A stretch of 19,715 nt of DNA from Prevotella sp. (GTDB taxonomy: Bacteria > Bacteroidota > Bacteroidia > Bacteroidales > Bacteroidaceae): the NCBI GenBank assembly GCA_022511055.1, contig JAFLSH010000011.1:1-19715 (forward strand). Reading direction: 5' to 3'. Below, piece after piece: positions 5,520 through 13,430 of this stretch. The number at the start of each line of letters is the position of its first letter. Position 1 is the stretch's first letter. The notes below the pieces were generated by a model. The model ran no database searches. It saw only the letters and a program-made list of their open reading frames with translations, and was not told the origin of the DNA. The position numbers and the translations under genes were made by a program.

Positions 5520-7346
5520 TCAGTATTCTGGTAGGTTTCCCATGAGGAAATAGTCATAGTAGAACGTGTTGCCAAAGAGAGGGTAGAGTGCTTCGCGGGC
5601 ATCTTCAATGTCCTGGCCTTCCATGCGCGGTGCCATCTTCATGAAGTTGTCGTAGGTCTGCTTGACACTCTTGTCGAAGGGCATGCGGCTGACATCATAG
5701 GTCTTCTCGAGCTGCCCGTAGAGATAGGCGGCTTCCTGATAGAGCCGCGGCATGGGCTGGTTGGGGTGCAGCTGGGCGTAGGTCATGAAGTGTGGCCAGA
5801 ACAGCTTGATGTCCTTGGTCCACATGGCGGCCAGCAGCGCCTGCTCCTGAAAGACAGGGGTCTTGGAGTAGCTGTTGGCCAACAGCTTCATCAGAAACGA
5901 TTCCACAAAGCCCTGGTCGGAGTCGAGCTTGCTGGGGTAGTGCATCATCTGGGCAATGAACTGCATTTCCGCATCGGTAGCCACCAGCTTCGGATTGTCT
6001 GCCAACGGTTTCAGCCTCTCGGCCCACTCGCCGAAGTAGGCCGTCTGACCTAAGATGTGCAGGAACTTCCTGGCAGCCTGCTGCTCGCCGTTCAGAATGG
6101 CGCAGCGAGCCATGTATTTCAGGTATTCCGCCCTCCAGCCGTACTCAACGCCCTCTTCAGAGCAGAGGCGGTTGCAGTAGTTGACCAGACCGTAGTGGTA
6201 GTATATGAGCGTGCCCGCCACTTGCATCATGCGCACGTTGAACGGGGCGTTACTCTGCTTTGAGCCGTTCTTGAAGTTGAACATCTCGCTGCCCTGGCGG
6301 CCAAGGCGTGCCAGGGCCAGGTTGCGCATCATGACAATGGCGCGGGTGGGCTCGGTCTGCTGCTTGGCAGCCTCGTCAATGACTCCCTGCCAGTCCAGCC
6401 GGTCGATGCAGTGTTCCATTTTCAGTTCGCGGTGGAAATTCTCGTCTTTATACCAGAAGGCAAAGACGGCGGCGGCCACTGCAACCAGCAACGCGCCCTG
6501 CACAAGCGGCAGGCGCTTGGCCTTCGGCTGGTATTTCTGAGGCAGGGAGCGGCCGTAGCAGGCGGTGAGCAGCAGAAAATAGAGCAGCAAGAGGTAGTAG
6601 GGTATGTAGTATTGGTGATGCTCGTCAGTGATGCTGAAGAGCGGCAGCGCCGCATAGTAGATGTTGGCTATGTTGGCCTGATAGTAGACATAGCGGTAGC
6701 AGATGAGCGGCACGGCAACGATAGCCAGCAGGGCTGCCACGGTCGTGGCGATGTTCAGGCCGCGCTTCTCAGGCTGCAAGCGCCACGCCCAGACTGCCAT
6801 CAGCAGGGCGGCGGCCAGCCCGTAGATGCCCAGCAGCGGATAGCCTATGGCGGCGGTCAGCACCACGAAAGCGGGGCGCAGCCCGTATTTTGAAGGCAGG
6901 CATTTGAAGGCCCACAGCAAGGCCACAACCAGGGTGGTGGCAATGGTGGTCAGGAAAAAGTGCCCACGCAGCTTCAGCATGTAGACCCAGTAGCCCTGGT
7001 CGGTGATGGTAAGCAGCAGCAGCGCCACGGGAATGACCGTCAGCACGGCCCACTGGTCGCTGATGGCGAAGGTGCGCTTCACCAGCCACATCAGCAGCAG
7101 CCACCAGCCGCAGAGCAGCAAGACACCCAGCCAGGGATGGAACAGATGCTGGGTGAAATACGTGCCCAGCCATGTGAGGAATCCACCCGCCACCACCATC
7201 TGCTGGCTCAGGAAATGTGGGGTGTTGAGAAAGAGATTCATCTCCTGTGTCTTCCACAGGAAATCGCCCTCAAAGATGAGCAGCGCGCCGGCAATAACGG
7301 CCAAGACGGCCAGCCAAAGAATCGGAGTAAGAAATTTATTTTTCAT
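5520..7346 (-). CDS. Nine-helix inner-membrane protein with a large soluble C-terminal domain (resembles DUF6057)
   Basis: A 608-residue protein beginning MKNKFLTPILWLAVLAVIAG. Hydrophobic segments are visible at about 6-25, 50-66, 72-90, 99-115, 130-147, 158-186, 199-214, 246-263 and 280-297, after which residues 300-608 are hydrophilic and helix-rich, with tandem-repeat-like helices (for example WQGVIDEAAKQQ, AAYLYGQLEK). This two-part build and the local sequence resemble a Bacteroidales-specific family of unknown function that I recall as DUF6057; the family name is from memory. The start is fixed by a -7 box at 7369-7376, 23 nt upstream. The PD40/CxxCH lipoprotein gene follows after 4 bp. 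Function unknown; a membrane anchor or partner for the lipoprotein is an inference from the operon. Confidence 0.75.
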   Translation of the reverse strand: MKNKFLTPILWLAVLAVIAGALLIFEGDFLWKTQEMNLFLNTPHFLSQQMVVAGGFLTWLGTYFTQHLFHPWLGVLLLCGWWLLLMWLVKRTFAISDQWAVLTVIPVALLLLTITDQGYWVYMLKLRGHFFLTTIATTLVVALLWAFKCLPSKYGLRPAFVVLTAAIGYPLLGIYGLAAALLMAVWAWRLQPEKRGLNIATTVAALLAIVAVPLICYRYVYYQANIANIYYAALPLFSITDEHHQYYIPYYLLLLYFLLLTACYGRSLPQKYQPKAKRLPLVQGALLVAVAAAVFAFWYKDENFHRELKMEHCIDRLDWQGVIDEAAKQQTEPTRAIVMMRNLALARLGRQGSEMFNFKNGSKQSNAPFNVRMMQVAGTLIYYHYGLVNYCNRLCSEEGVEYGWRAEYLKYMARCAILNGEQQAARKFLHILGQTAYFGEWAERLKPLADNPKLVATDAEMQFIAQMMHYPSKLDSDQGFVESFLMKLLANSYSKTPVFQEQALLAAMWTKDIKLFWPHFMTYAQLHPNQPMPRLYQEAAYLYGQLEKTYDVSRMPFDKSVKQTYDNFMKMAPRMEGQDIEDAREALYPLFGNTFYYDYFLMGNLPEY

Positions 7347-7368
7347 AGAGTAATGTGCTTCAACGTTG

Positions 7369-7376
7369 CAAAGGTA
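7369..7376 (-). promoter_or_regulatory. -7 box of the membrane-protein/lipoprotein operon (TACCTTTG)
   Basis: Reads TACCTTTG on the minus strand, 22 nt upstream of the ATG at 7346, and fits the Bacteroidetes -7 consensus. A -33 TTTG at 20-nt spacing is not present. It lies only about 45 bp from the divergent -7 box of the beta-galactosidase gene. Confidence 0.6.
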
Positions 7377-7396
7377 GTGATTTTTTTGTACAATTG

Positions 7397-7428
7397 TTTG
7401 TATTATTCATTATTTCTTTCTATCTTTG
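7397..7428 (+). promoter_or_regulatory. Complete Bacteroidetes promoter for the beta-galactosidase gene
   Basis: A -33 element TTTG (7397-7400) is followed by exactly 20 nt and a -7 element TATCTTTG (7421-7428). Transcription would start near 7435, leaving a leader of about 30 nt before the ATG at 7465. This is the best-formed promoter in the window. No inverted repeat that looks like an operator was seen next to it. Confidence 0.75.
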
Positions 7429-7464
7429 CACAAAATTAAGTTTTTTCCAAAATACTAAAACCGT

Positions 7465-10400
7465 ATGACACTCAAACAAACAATGTTATCGCTCTGCTGG
7501 CTCGCCATGCCGATGTGGGCCGCAGACAAAACGCCGGAATGGAAAAATCCGGCAGTCAATCAAGAGCATCGGGAGGCGCGCCGCGCCGCCTTCTTCGCCT
7601 TCGAGACCCAAGAGCTGGCGCGCCAGAACGACAAGACCAAGTCGTCGCGCTACCTCTCGATGGAAGGTATGTGGAAGTTCAATTTTGTCAAAGACCACCA
7701 GCTGGCTCCCAACGGCTTCTATGCGCTGAAGTATGATGACTCGCAGTGGGTAGACTTCCCCGTGCCGGGGCTCTTCGAGCTGAACGGCTACGGCGACAAG
7801 ATTTACAAAAACGCAGGCTATGCCTGGTCGACAACGTTCAAGAACGACCCGCCCTACATTGGCGAAACAAACAATTACACAGGCAGTTATCGCCGAACAT
7901 TCGAGCTTCCCGCTAACTGGAAAGGCCAGCAGGTCTACTTCCATGTAGGCTCGGCCACCAGCAACCTGAAAGTCTGGGTAAACGGCAAGTATGTCGGCTA
8001 TTCGGAAGACTCGAAAGTGGCGGCAGAGTTCGATATTACCAAGTACTTGAAGCCGGGCCAGAACCTGATAGCCATGCAGGTCATGCGCTGGTGCGATGGC
8101 AGCTATCTGGAAGACCAGGACTTCTGGCGCTTCACGGGTATTGCGCGTGAAGTCTATCTCTATGCCCGCCCGAAGGTGCATATTGAAGACATCACCATTG
8201 GCCAGGACTACGTTGATGGGCGCGGCCAGCTCTCAGTTGACGTGAAGGCGCCGAAGGGTGCAGTGGTTGAACACCAGCTTCTGGATGGGGCAGGGCAGCA
8301 GGTTGACTTGTCGCAGGTGAAGCCGTGGTCGGCCGAGACTCCGCACCTCTATACCCTTCTTATCACGCTGAAGCAGGGCGGCAAGCTGCAAGAGGTGGTG
8401 CGCCAGCGGGTAGGCTTCAGGCACATAGAGATAAAGGGCGGCCAGCTGCTGATTAACGGGCAGCCCGTTCTGATAAAGGGAGCCGACCGCCATGAGCTGG
8501 ACCCAGATGGTGGCTACATCGTCTCGGTAGAGCGCATGATTCAGGATATAAAAATCATGAAACAGCTGAACATCAACGCCGTACGCACCTGTCACTATCC
8601 AGATGACCCTCGGTGGTATGAGCTTTGTGATGAATATGGCCTGTATGTAACGGCTGAAGCCAATCTGGAAAGCCACGGCATGGGATATGGCGAAGGCACT
8701 CTGGCCAAAAGGCCGGATTTCGAGAAGATGCACCTTGAGCGCAATGAGGCTAACGTGAAGCTGTTCAAGAATCACCCCTCTATCATCGTCTGGTCATTAG
8801 GCAATGAGGCAGGCTTCGGGCCTAACTTCGAGAAATGCTACCAGTGGGTCAAGGAGTATGACAAGACACGCCCTGTGCAGTATGAGCGTGCGCCATTCGA
8901 TGGCGGCTACACTGACATTACCTGCCCCATGTATGCAGACTACAACTGGTGTGAGCGCTACTGCAAGGGCAACAACCCGCGGCCGCTGATTCAGTGCGAG
9001 TATGCCCACGCCATGGGTAACTCGATTGGCGGTTTCAAAGAGTACTGGGATTTGGTGCGCAAATATCCTAACTATCAGGGCGGCTACATCTGGGACTTTG
9101 TAGACCAGGGTATGCGTGACAAGAGTGCCATTACCGGGCGTGAAATCTTCACCTACGGTGGCGACTATGGGCGCTATCCCGCCTCTGACTATAACTTCAA
9201 CTGTAACGGCATCATTGCGCCAGACCGCAGGCTGAATCCGCATGCCTACGAAATACAGTATTACTATCAGAACATCTGGGTAGAGGATAAAGGGCTGAAA
9301 GAGGGCCGGTATGAGGTCTATAATGAGAATTTCTTCCGTACACTTGATGATATTGAACTGACCCTCACGGTGCAGCCGCTCGATGCACAGACAACGGCTG
9401 TGATTTTGCAGGGCATCGACCTCAATGGCATACAGCCGCAGCAGCGCAAGCAGTTCAACAGCGCCCAGCTGAAGGAAACCATAGCTAAATGCGTGGAAAA
9501 ATATCCCGGAAAGGAAATCGTGGTGAACTTTGCCTTCAAGTCGAAGAACGGCGAACCGCTCATTGACAAGGGGCAGGTCGTGGCTCGCCAGCAGTTTGTC
9601 GTTGCTCCGTATCAGTTCCCCAGCATTGTAGCCAATGAAGTGCAGGTGCAGAAAGAGGAGACTGAAAGCTACGTGAGGTTTGAAGCTGCCGGCACGGCGC
9701 TTACGATAGGGAAATGGTCTGGTTGGATAGACTATCTGGATGTAAATGGGCAGCCGATGCTGGTAGACCGCGAGTCGGTGACACCTGAGTTCTGGCGTGC
9801 CCCAACAGACAATGACTACGGTGCCGGGTTGCAGAACAGATTCGGCGTGTGGAAGAACCCGAGCATGAAGCTGAAGAGCTGCAAGGTGGGTCTGAACAGC
9901 GTGGAATCGCAGTTCGAAATGCCAGAGGTGAAGGCTACGCTGACCATGACCTATACGCTGTTGGCTTCGGGTGAAGTGGTTGTCCGTCAGCAGCTTTCGA
10001 CAGAAAAAGGTGCCAAGGTGAGCGATATGTTCCGCTACGGCATGCAGCTGCAGATGCCGCAGGCTTACAAGCGGATTCAATACTACGGCCGTGGGCCTGT
10101 GGAAAACTACATAGACCGCAACAGTAGCGAGTTTATCGGCATCTATGAGAACGATGTAAAGAACGAGTATTTCCCGTATATCCGGCCGCAAGAGTCTGGT
10201 AACCACACGGATATTCGCTGGTTCCGCGTTCTCAACCAGCAGGGAACGGGTTTGGAGTTCTATTCCAACGCCCCCATGGAAGCAAGTGCATTGAACTATC
10301 TGACAGCCGACCTGGATGATGGCCCGTCAAAAGACAAGAAGATTGGCCGCCACTCTGGCGACCTGACAGAGCGCCCACTCACACAAGTACACATCCAGCA

Positions 10401-10515
10401 GCGGCAGTTTGGCTTAGGGTGTGTCAACTCATGGGGCGCATGGCCACTGGAGCAATACCGTCTGGGCTATGGCGATAAAGACTTTACATTTGTCATAAAG
10501 CCTGTTTCCAAGTAG
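7465..10515 (+). CDS. Secreted glycoside hydrolase family 2 beta-galactosidase (LacZ type)
   Basis: A 1016-residue enzyme that hydrolyses terminal beta-galactosides. The N-terminus (MTLKQTMLSLCWLAMPMWAA) looks like a signal peptide cleaved near residue 19-20, placing it in the periplasm. The jelly-roll sugar-binding domain covers about 30-235, with NAGYAWSTTF and WVNGKYVGYSEDSK. An immunoglobulin-like domain spans about 238-320. The TIM barrel (about 325-620) holds ADRHELDP (340-347), NAVRTCHYPD, the acid/base Glu448 in SLGNEAG and the nucleophile Glu512 in CEYAHAMGNS. The C-terminal half contains EFWRAPTDND and YYGRGPVENY, typical of the LacZ small-chain domain. Length is near that of E. coli LacZ (1023), but the second domain looks about 25 residues shorter than usual. 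It stands alone with its own promoter and terminator. Specificity for lactose versus a host or plant glycan cannot be read from the sequence. Confidence 0.93.
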   Translation: MTLKQTMLSLCWLAMPMWAADKTPEWKNPAVNQEHREARRAAFFAFETQELARQNDKTKSSRYLSMEGMWKFNFVKDHQLAPNGFYALKYDDSQWVDFPVPGLFELNGYGDKIYKNAGYAWSTTFKNDPPYIGETNNYTGSYRRTFELPANWKGQQVYFHVGSATSNLKVWVNGKYVGYSEDSKVAAEFDITKYLKPGQNLIAMQVMRWCDGSYLEDQDFWRFTGIAREVYLYARPKVHIEDITIGQDYVDGRGQLSVDVKAPKGAVVEHQLLDGAGQQVDLSQVKPWSAETPHLYTLLITLKQGGKLQEVVRQRVGFRHIEIKGGQLLINGQPVLIKGADRHELDPDGGYIVSVERMIQDIKIMKQLNINAVRTCHYPDDPRWYELCDEYGLYVTAEANLESHGMGYGEGTLAKRPDFEKMHLERNEANVKLFKNHPSIIVWSLGNEAGFGPNFEKCYQWVKEYDKTRPVQYERAPFDGGYTDITCPMYADYNWCERYCKGNNPRPLIQCEYAHAMGNSIGGFKEYWDLVRKYPNYQGGYIWDFVDQGMRDKSAITGREIFTYGGDYGRYPASDYNFNCNGIIAPDRRLNPHAYEIQYYYQNIWVEDKGLKEGRYEVYNENFFRTLDDIELTLTVQPLDAQTTAVILQGIDLNGIQPQQRKQFNSAQLKETIAKCVEKYPGKEIVVNFAFKSKNGEPLIDKGQVVARQQFVVAPYQFPSIVANEVQVQKEETESYVRFEAAGTALTIGKWSGWIDYLDVNGQPMLVDRESVTPEFWRAPTDNDYGAGLQNRFGVWKNPSMKLKSCKVGLNSVESQFEMPEVKATLTMTYTLLASGEVVVRQQLSTEKGAKVSDMFRYGMQLQMPQAYKRIQYYGRGPVENYIDRNSSEFIGIYENDVKNEYFPYIRPQESGNHTDIRWFRVLNQQGTGLEFYSNAPMEASALNYLTADLDDGPSKDKKIGRHSGDLTERPLTQVHIQQRQFGLGCVNSWGAWPLEQYRLGYGDKDFTFVIKPVSK

Positions 10516-10533
10516 TCGAAACCGCATAAAAAG

Positions 10534-10581
10534 AATCACTGTTGGCATTTGTGTTTCCACAATACCAACAGTGATTTTTTT
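10534..10581. terminator. Bidirectional rho-independent terminator
   Basis: A perfect 12-bp stem, AATCACTGTTGG (10534-10545) with CCAACAGTGATT (10565-10576), and a 19-nt loop that itself can pair partly (TTGTG with CACAA). Seven T residues (10575-10581) follow on the plus strand, and on the minus strand the stem is followed by C and five T. It separates the convergent beta-galactosidase and COG0523 genes and should end both transcripts. Confidence 0.88.
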
Positions 10582-10598
10582 GTGCCACCGTGTCTGGG

Positions 10599-11882
10599 CT
10601 ATACTAAACAAGAGTCGAGTAGGGTAGTGATGAGTTTTTTGTCAAGGTGCTGGCCGATGAAGACAAGTTTCTGCATGCGGTCGCCGTATTGCTCATCCCA
10701 GTCGCGGCGAAGGCCAGGGTTGTGGGCCATGAACTTCTCCAGCTCTGGCTTAGGCATGGTTGCATACCACTGGCCGGCATTGCGCAGACCAACCTGCTTG
10801 CCTGCCTGCTCGAAAACGTAGCAAATGTCGGCCTCTTCCTTGAAATAGCAGATGCCCTTGGCACGAATAATGCCCTTGGGCCACTTGCGGGCCACGAATT
10901 CATCGAAGAGACCTAACGAGAATGGGCGGCGGGCATAGTAGACAAACGTGCCAATGCCATATTCCTCTGCTTCTCCCTCGTCATGGTGATGGTGGTGGTG
11001 ATGGCCGTGATGATGGTGGCCATGCTCATCATGGTCGTGGTGGTGTTCGTGTTCGTCATGTTCATCATCATGGTCATGGTGGTCATGTTCATGGTCGTGG
11101 TGGTCATGTTCATGGTCATCATCTTCATCATCATCGTGGTGCTTTTCGATTTCCTGAATCCATGTTGCGGAAGTTGCTACACTGTCGAAGTCAAAAAGGC
11201 GAGTGTTGACAATACGGTCAAGGTCTACATCACCGTAATTGCAGTCTATGATTTCTGCCTTTGGCTGAAGCTCTCGCACAATGCCCCGAACACGGGCAAG
11301 CTCTTCAGGAGAAACCTCAGAAGCCTTGTTGAGCAACACGATATTGCAGAACTCTATCTGCTGAATCACCAAGTTCTCAATATCTTCCTCGTCAATGTCT
11401 TGCCGCATCAGGTCGAGACCGCCGCCAAATTCATCGCGCATGCGGAGAGCATCGACCACGGTAACGATACAGTCAAGGCGGGGTATGCCATTCTGGGTAA
11501 CTTCCTGTACCATGGCCGGTATGCTGCAAATAGTCTGGGCTATCGGGCCTGGCTCGCAGATGCCGCTGGCCTCAATCACAATGTATTCAAAGCGCTGCAT
11601 GGCAATGATGTCCTGCAACTGCTGCACAAGGTCCATTTTCAAGGTGCAGCAGATGCAGCCGTTTTGCAGGGCCACCAGATTGTCATCTTGCTGGTTGACA
11701 ATGCCGCCCTTCTCTATCAGGTCTGCATCGATATTCACCTCGCCGATATCGTTCACGATAACAGCAAACTTGATACCGCGCTTGTTGGTCAAGATTCTGT
11801 TTAACAAAGTGGTCTTTCCGCTGCCTAAATAGCCTGTCAGCAGCAATACGGGTATTTCTTGCATAGTGTTGGAATGCTCCAT
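10599..11882 (-). CDS. COG0523/CobW-family GTPase with a His-rich metal-binding insert (probable zinc chaperone)
   Basis: A 427-residue cytoplasmic protein. Walker A is GYLGSGKTT (17-25), the family metal motif CICC is at 76-79, IEASGICEPGPI lies at 103-114, VVDA at 142-145, and NKAS (185-188) stands in for NKxD. Residues 248-300 hold 29 His in 53 positions mixed with Asp and Glu, including an exact tandem copy of HEHDHHD (257-263, 264-270). The C-terminal CobW domain (about 305-410) has GIGTFVYYARRPFS and a late KLVFIGQ. Members bind and deliver transition metals, mostly zinc, using GTP. It begins 8 bp after pyrI, the third gene of the pyrB operon, which suggests zinc supply to PyrI. The start at 11882 gives MEHSNTMQEIPV; the inner Met at 11864 is an equally possible start. 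Confidence 0.87.
   Translation of the reverse strand: MEHSNTMQEIPVLLLTGYLGSGKTTLLNRILTNKRGIKFAVIVNDIGEVNIDADLIEKGGIVNQQDDNLVALQNGCICCTLKMDLVQQLQDIIAMQRFEYIVIEASGICEPGPIAQTICSIPAMVQEVTQNGIPRLDCIVTVVDALRMRDEFGGGLDLMRQDIDEEDIENLVIQQIEFCNIVLLNKASEVSPEELARVRGIVRELQPKAEIIDCNYGDVDLDRIVNTRLFDFDSVATSATWIQEIEKHHDDDEDDDHEHDHHDHEHDHHDHDDEHDEHEHHHDHDEHGHHHHGHHHHHHHDEGEAEEYGIGTFVYYARRPFSLGLFDEFVARKWPKGIIRAKGICYFKEEADICYVFEQAGKQVGLRNAGQWYATMPKPELEKFMAHNPGLRRDWDEQYGDRMQKLVFIGQHLDKKLITTLLDSCLV
10983..11141 (-). repeat. Low-complexity CAT/GAT-rich tract encoding the His-rich loop
   Basis: This tract codes for the 53-residue His/Asp/Glu segment of the COG0523 protein. It includes an almost exact 21-bp tandem duplication (11073-11114) giving HEHDHHD twice. 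Such tracts are prone to slippage, and in-frame length variation between strains would be expected. Confidence 0.8.
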
Positions 11883-11890
11883 TGGAGTCT

Positions 11891-12337
11891 TTATACGAGT
11901 TCAACTTTATTGATATCCTGTTCTTTTTCGCAATAGTGGCAAGTCAGCACGCCGTTGGCTACGTGGAAATGGGTAGTCATAGGCTCGTTGTTTGTAATGC
12001 ACTTTGGGTTGTTGCACTTCACGATTCCACGGATTTCCTCTGGTGTGCGGACTGTCTTTTTCTCCACCACTTCGAAATCCTTGATAATGTTCAGTACAAT
12101 ATTCGGGGCAACCACGGAGAGGCGGGAGATTTCCTCATCACTGAAGAACTTATCCTCAACCTTGATAATGCCTTTCTTGCCGAGTTTCTTCGACCGAAAA
12201 TTGTAGCCAATCGTTACTGGCATCTGCAATTCATCGAGTTTCAGCAGATTAGCTACATGGTTGGTCTTTTCTGAAGGTATGTGGTCTATCACCGTGCCGT
12301 TCTGTATCGCGGCCACAAGCATTTGATTCTTTGCCAT
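11891..12337 (-). CDS. pyrI: Aspartate carbamoyltransferase regulatory subunit
   Basis: A 148-residue protein, the regulatory chain of ATCase. The N-terminal allosteric domain starts MAKNQMLVAAIQNGTVIDHI and includes KTNHVANLLKL and MPVTIGYNFRSKKLGKKGIIK. The C-terminal zinc domain carries CNNPKC and CHYC, the four cysteines that hold the structural zinc and contact the catalytic trimers. Length is close to the usual 150-155. In the family it binds CTP or ATP to set the activity of PyrB in the first committed step of pyrimidine synthesis. It lies 42 bp after pyrB and 8 bp before the COG0523 gene, so all three form one operon. Confidence 0.95.
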   Translation of the reverse strand: MAKNQMLVAAIQNGTVIDHIPSEKTNHVANLLKLDELQMPVTIGYNFRSKKLGKKGIIKVEDKFFSDEEISRLSVVAPNIVLNIIKDFEVVEKKTVRTPEEIRGIVKCNNPKCITNNEPMTTHFHVANGVLTCHYCEKEQDINKVELV

Positions 12338-12379
12338 AGCTCTTTGTTCGTATGATTCGTTGGGTTTGTAGTCTGAAGG

Positions 12380-13330
12380 TTAGCCGATGATGGTCTTGTC
12401 GTTCCTGACCTGGTCGAGCGAGATTCCGAGAACATCGCAGAAGATAGCCTCACGGGCAAAAAGACCGTTGCCAGCCTGCTGGATGTAATAGGCGTGCGGA
12501 TTATCATCAACTTCGTAGGCAATCTCGTTCACACGGGGCAGGGGGTGCAGGATTTTCATGTTCTCCTTTGCTGACCGCAACAGGTCGTTGTTCAGCACGT
12601 AGACATTCTTGACCCGCTCATACTCCATCAAATCAGAAAAACGCTCTTTCTGAACTCGTGTCATATAGAGAATATCAGCATCGGCAATGATTTTCTCGTT
12701 GAAAGCCGTGTGTTCCTGATATTTTATGCCATGTTCATCGCAATAGAGCTTGTACTCCTTGGGCATGGCCAGCTCTTTCGGGGCAACAAAATGGAATGTT
12801 GGGTTGAAATGGCGCATAGCCATGAGGAGAGAATGCACGGTCCGGCCGTATTTCAGGTCGCCCACCAAATAGATGTTGAGGTTTTCCAGAGTGCCCTGAG
12901 TTTTGTAGATTGAATACAGGTCAAGCATACACTGCGAAGGGTGCTGATGCGAGCCATCGCCTGCGTTCACAATGGGAACTGGCGCCACTTCAGAGGCATA
13001 TTGTGCCGCGCCTTCAATGTAATGGCGCATCACAATGACATCGGCGTAGTTAGACACCATGAGAATGGTGTCTTTCAGTGTCTCCCCCTTGGTGCCACTC
13101 GTGATTTTTGGGTCAGCAAACCCAATGACACGCGCTCCAAGCCGGTTGGCGGCTGTCTCGAAACTCAGGCGTGTACGGGTTGATGGCTCAAAAAAGAGAG
13201 TTGCAATGACTTTTCCTTTTAACAACTCTCGGTTTGGGTGCTTCTCGAACTCCTCAGCCATCTCTATCATGTAGAGAATTTTCTCTTTTGTGAGGTTTGC
13301 AATTGTTACAAAATTATGTTTTTCCATCAT
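12380..13330 (-). CDS. pyrB: Aspartate carbamoyltransferase catalytic subunit
   Basis: A 316-residue cytoplasmic enzyme joining carbamoyl phosphate and aspartate to N-carbamoylaspartate. Hallmarks are FFEPSTRTRLSFE (carbamoyl-phosphate loop, near residues 47-59), GETLKDT (near 83-89), VMRHYIEGAA, NAGDGSHQHPSQ, VGDLKYGRTVHSL, MTRVQKERF and HPLPRVNEI. Length matches the family. The frame is open 53 codons further upstream, but that stretch is AT-rich, lacks similarity and spans the -7 box at 13348-13355, so the start is the ATG at 13330 (MMEKHNFVTI) or the next codon, 13327. First gene of the pyrB-pyrI-COG0523 operon. No pyrimidine-dependent leader structure was recognised in the short leader. 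Confidence 0.95.
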   Translation of the reverse strand: MMEKHNFVTIANLTKEKILYMIEMAEEFEKHPNRELLKGKVIATLFFEPSTRTRLSFETAANRLGARVIGFADPKITSGTKGETLKDTILMVSNYADVIVMRHYIEGAAQYASEVAPVPIVNAGDGSHQHPSQCMLDLYSIYKTQGTLENLNIYLVGDLKYGRTVHSLLMAMRHFNPTFHFVAPKELAMPKEYKLYCDEHGIKYQEHTAFNEKIIADADILYMTRVQKERFSDLMEYERVKNVYVLNNDLLRSAKENMKILHPLPRVNEIAYEVDDNPHAYYIQQAGNGLFAREAIFCDVLGISLDQVRNDKTIIG

Positions 13331-13347
13331 TTTTGTTATTAATGGCA

Positions 13348-13355
13348 CAAAGTTA
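13348..13355 (-). promoter_or_regulatory. -7 box of the pyrBI operon (TAACTTTG)
   Basis: TAACTTTG on the minus strand, 17 nt upstream of the ATG at 13330. The implied leader is only about 10 nt, leaving no room for an attenuator of the enterobacterial pyrBI type. No good -33 element was identified. Confidence 0.6.
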
Positions 13356-13398
13356 CACGTTTTTTCCCAATTTCGTGTGATAATTTGAAAATATTTTG

Positions 13399-13406
13399 TA
13401 TTTTTG
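13399..13406 (+). promoter_or_regulatory. -7 box of the PBP1A-like gene (TATTTTTG)
   Basis: TATTTTTG fits TAnnTTTG and lies 24 nt upstream of the ATG at 13431, so the in-frame ATG at 13404, which overlaps this box, is unlikely to be used. It is divergent from the pyrB -7 box, about 43 bp away. Confidence 0.55.
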
Positions 13407-13430
13407 CAAGCAAATTTTGAAATATTGGAT

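Noticed and set aside
8797..10206. 469-codon open frame on the minus strand
   Set aside because: It lies wholly inside the beta-galactosidase gene on the opposite strand. The translation is rich in Leu, His and Val with no recognisable domain, whereas the plus strand encodes a full catalytic protein.
10983..11804. 273-codon open frame on the plus strand starting with long Met/Val runs
   Set aside because: It is the antisense of the His-rich COG0523 gene. The hydrophobic start is only the reverse reading of CAT/GAT repeats and should not be taken for a membrane protein.
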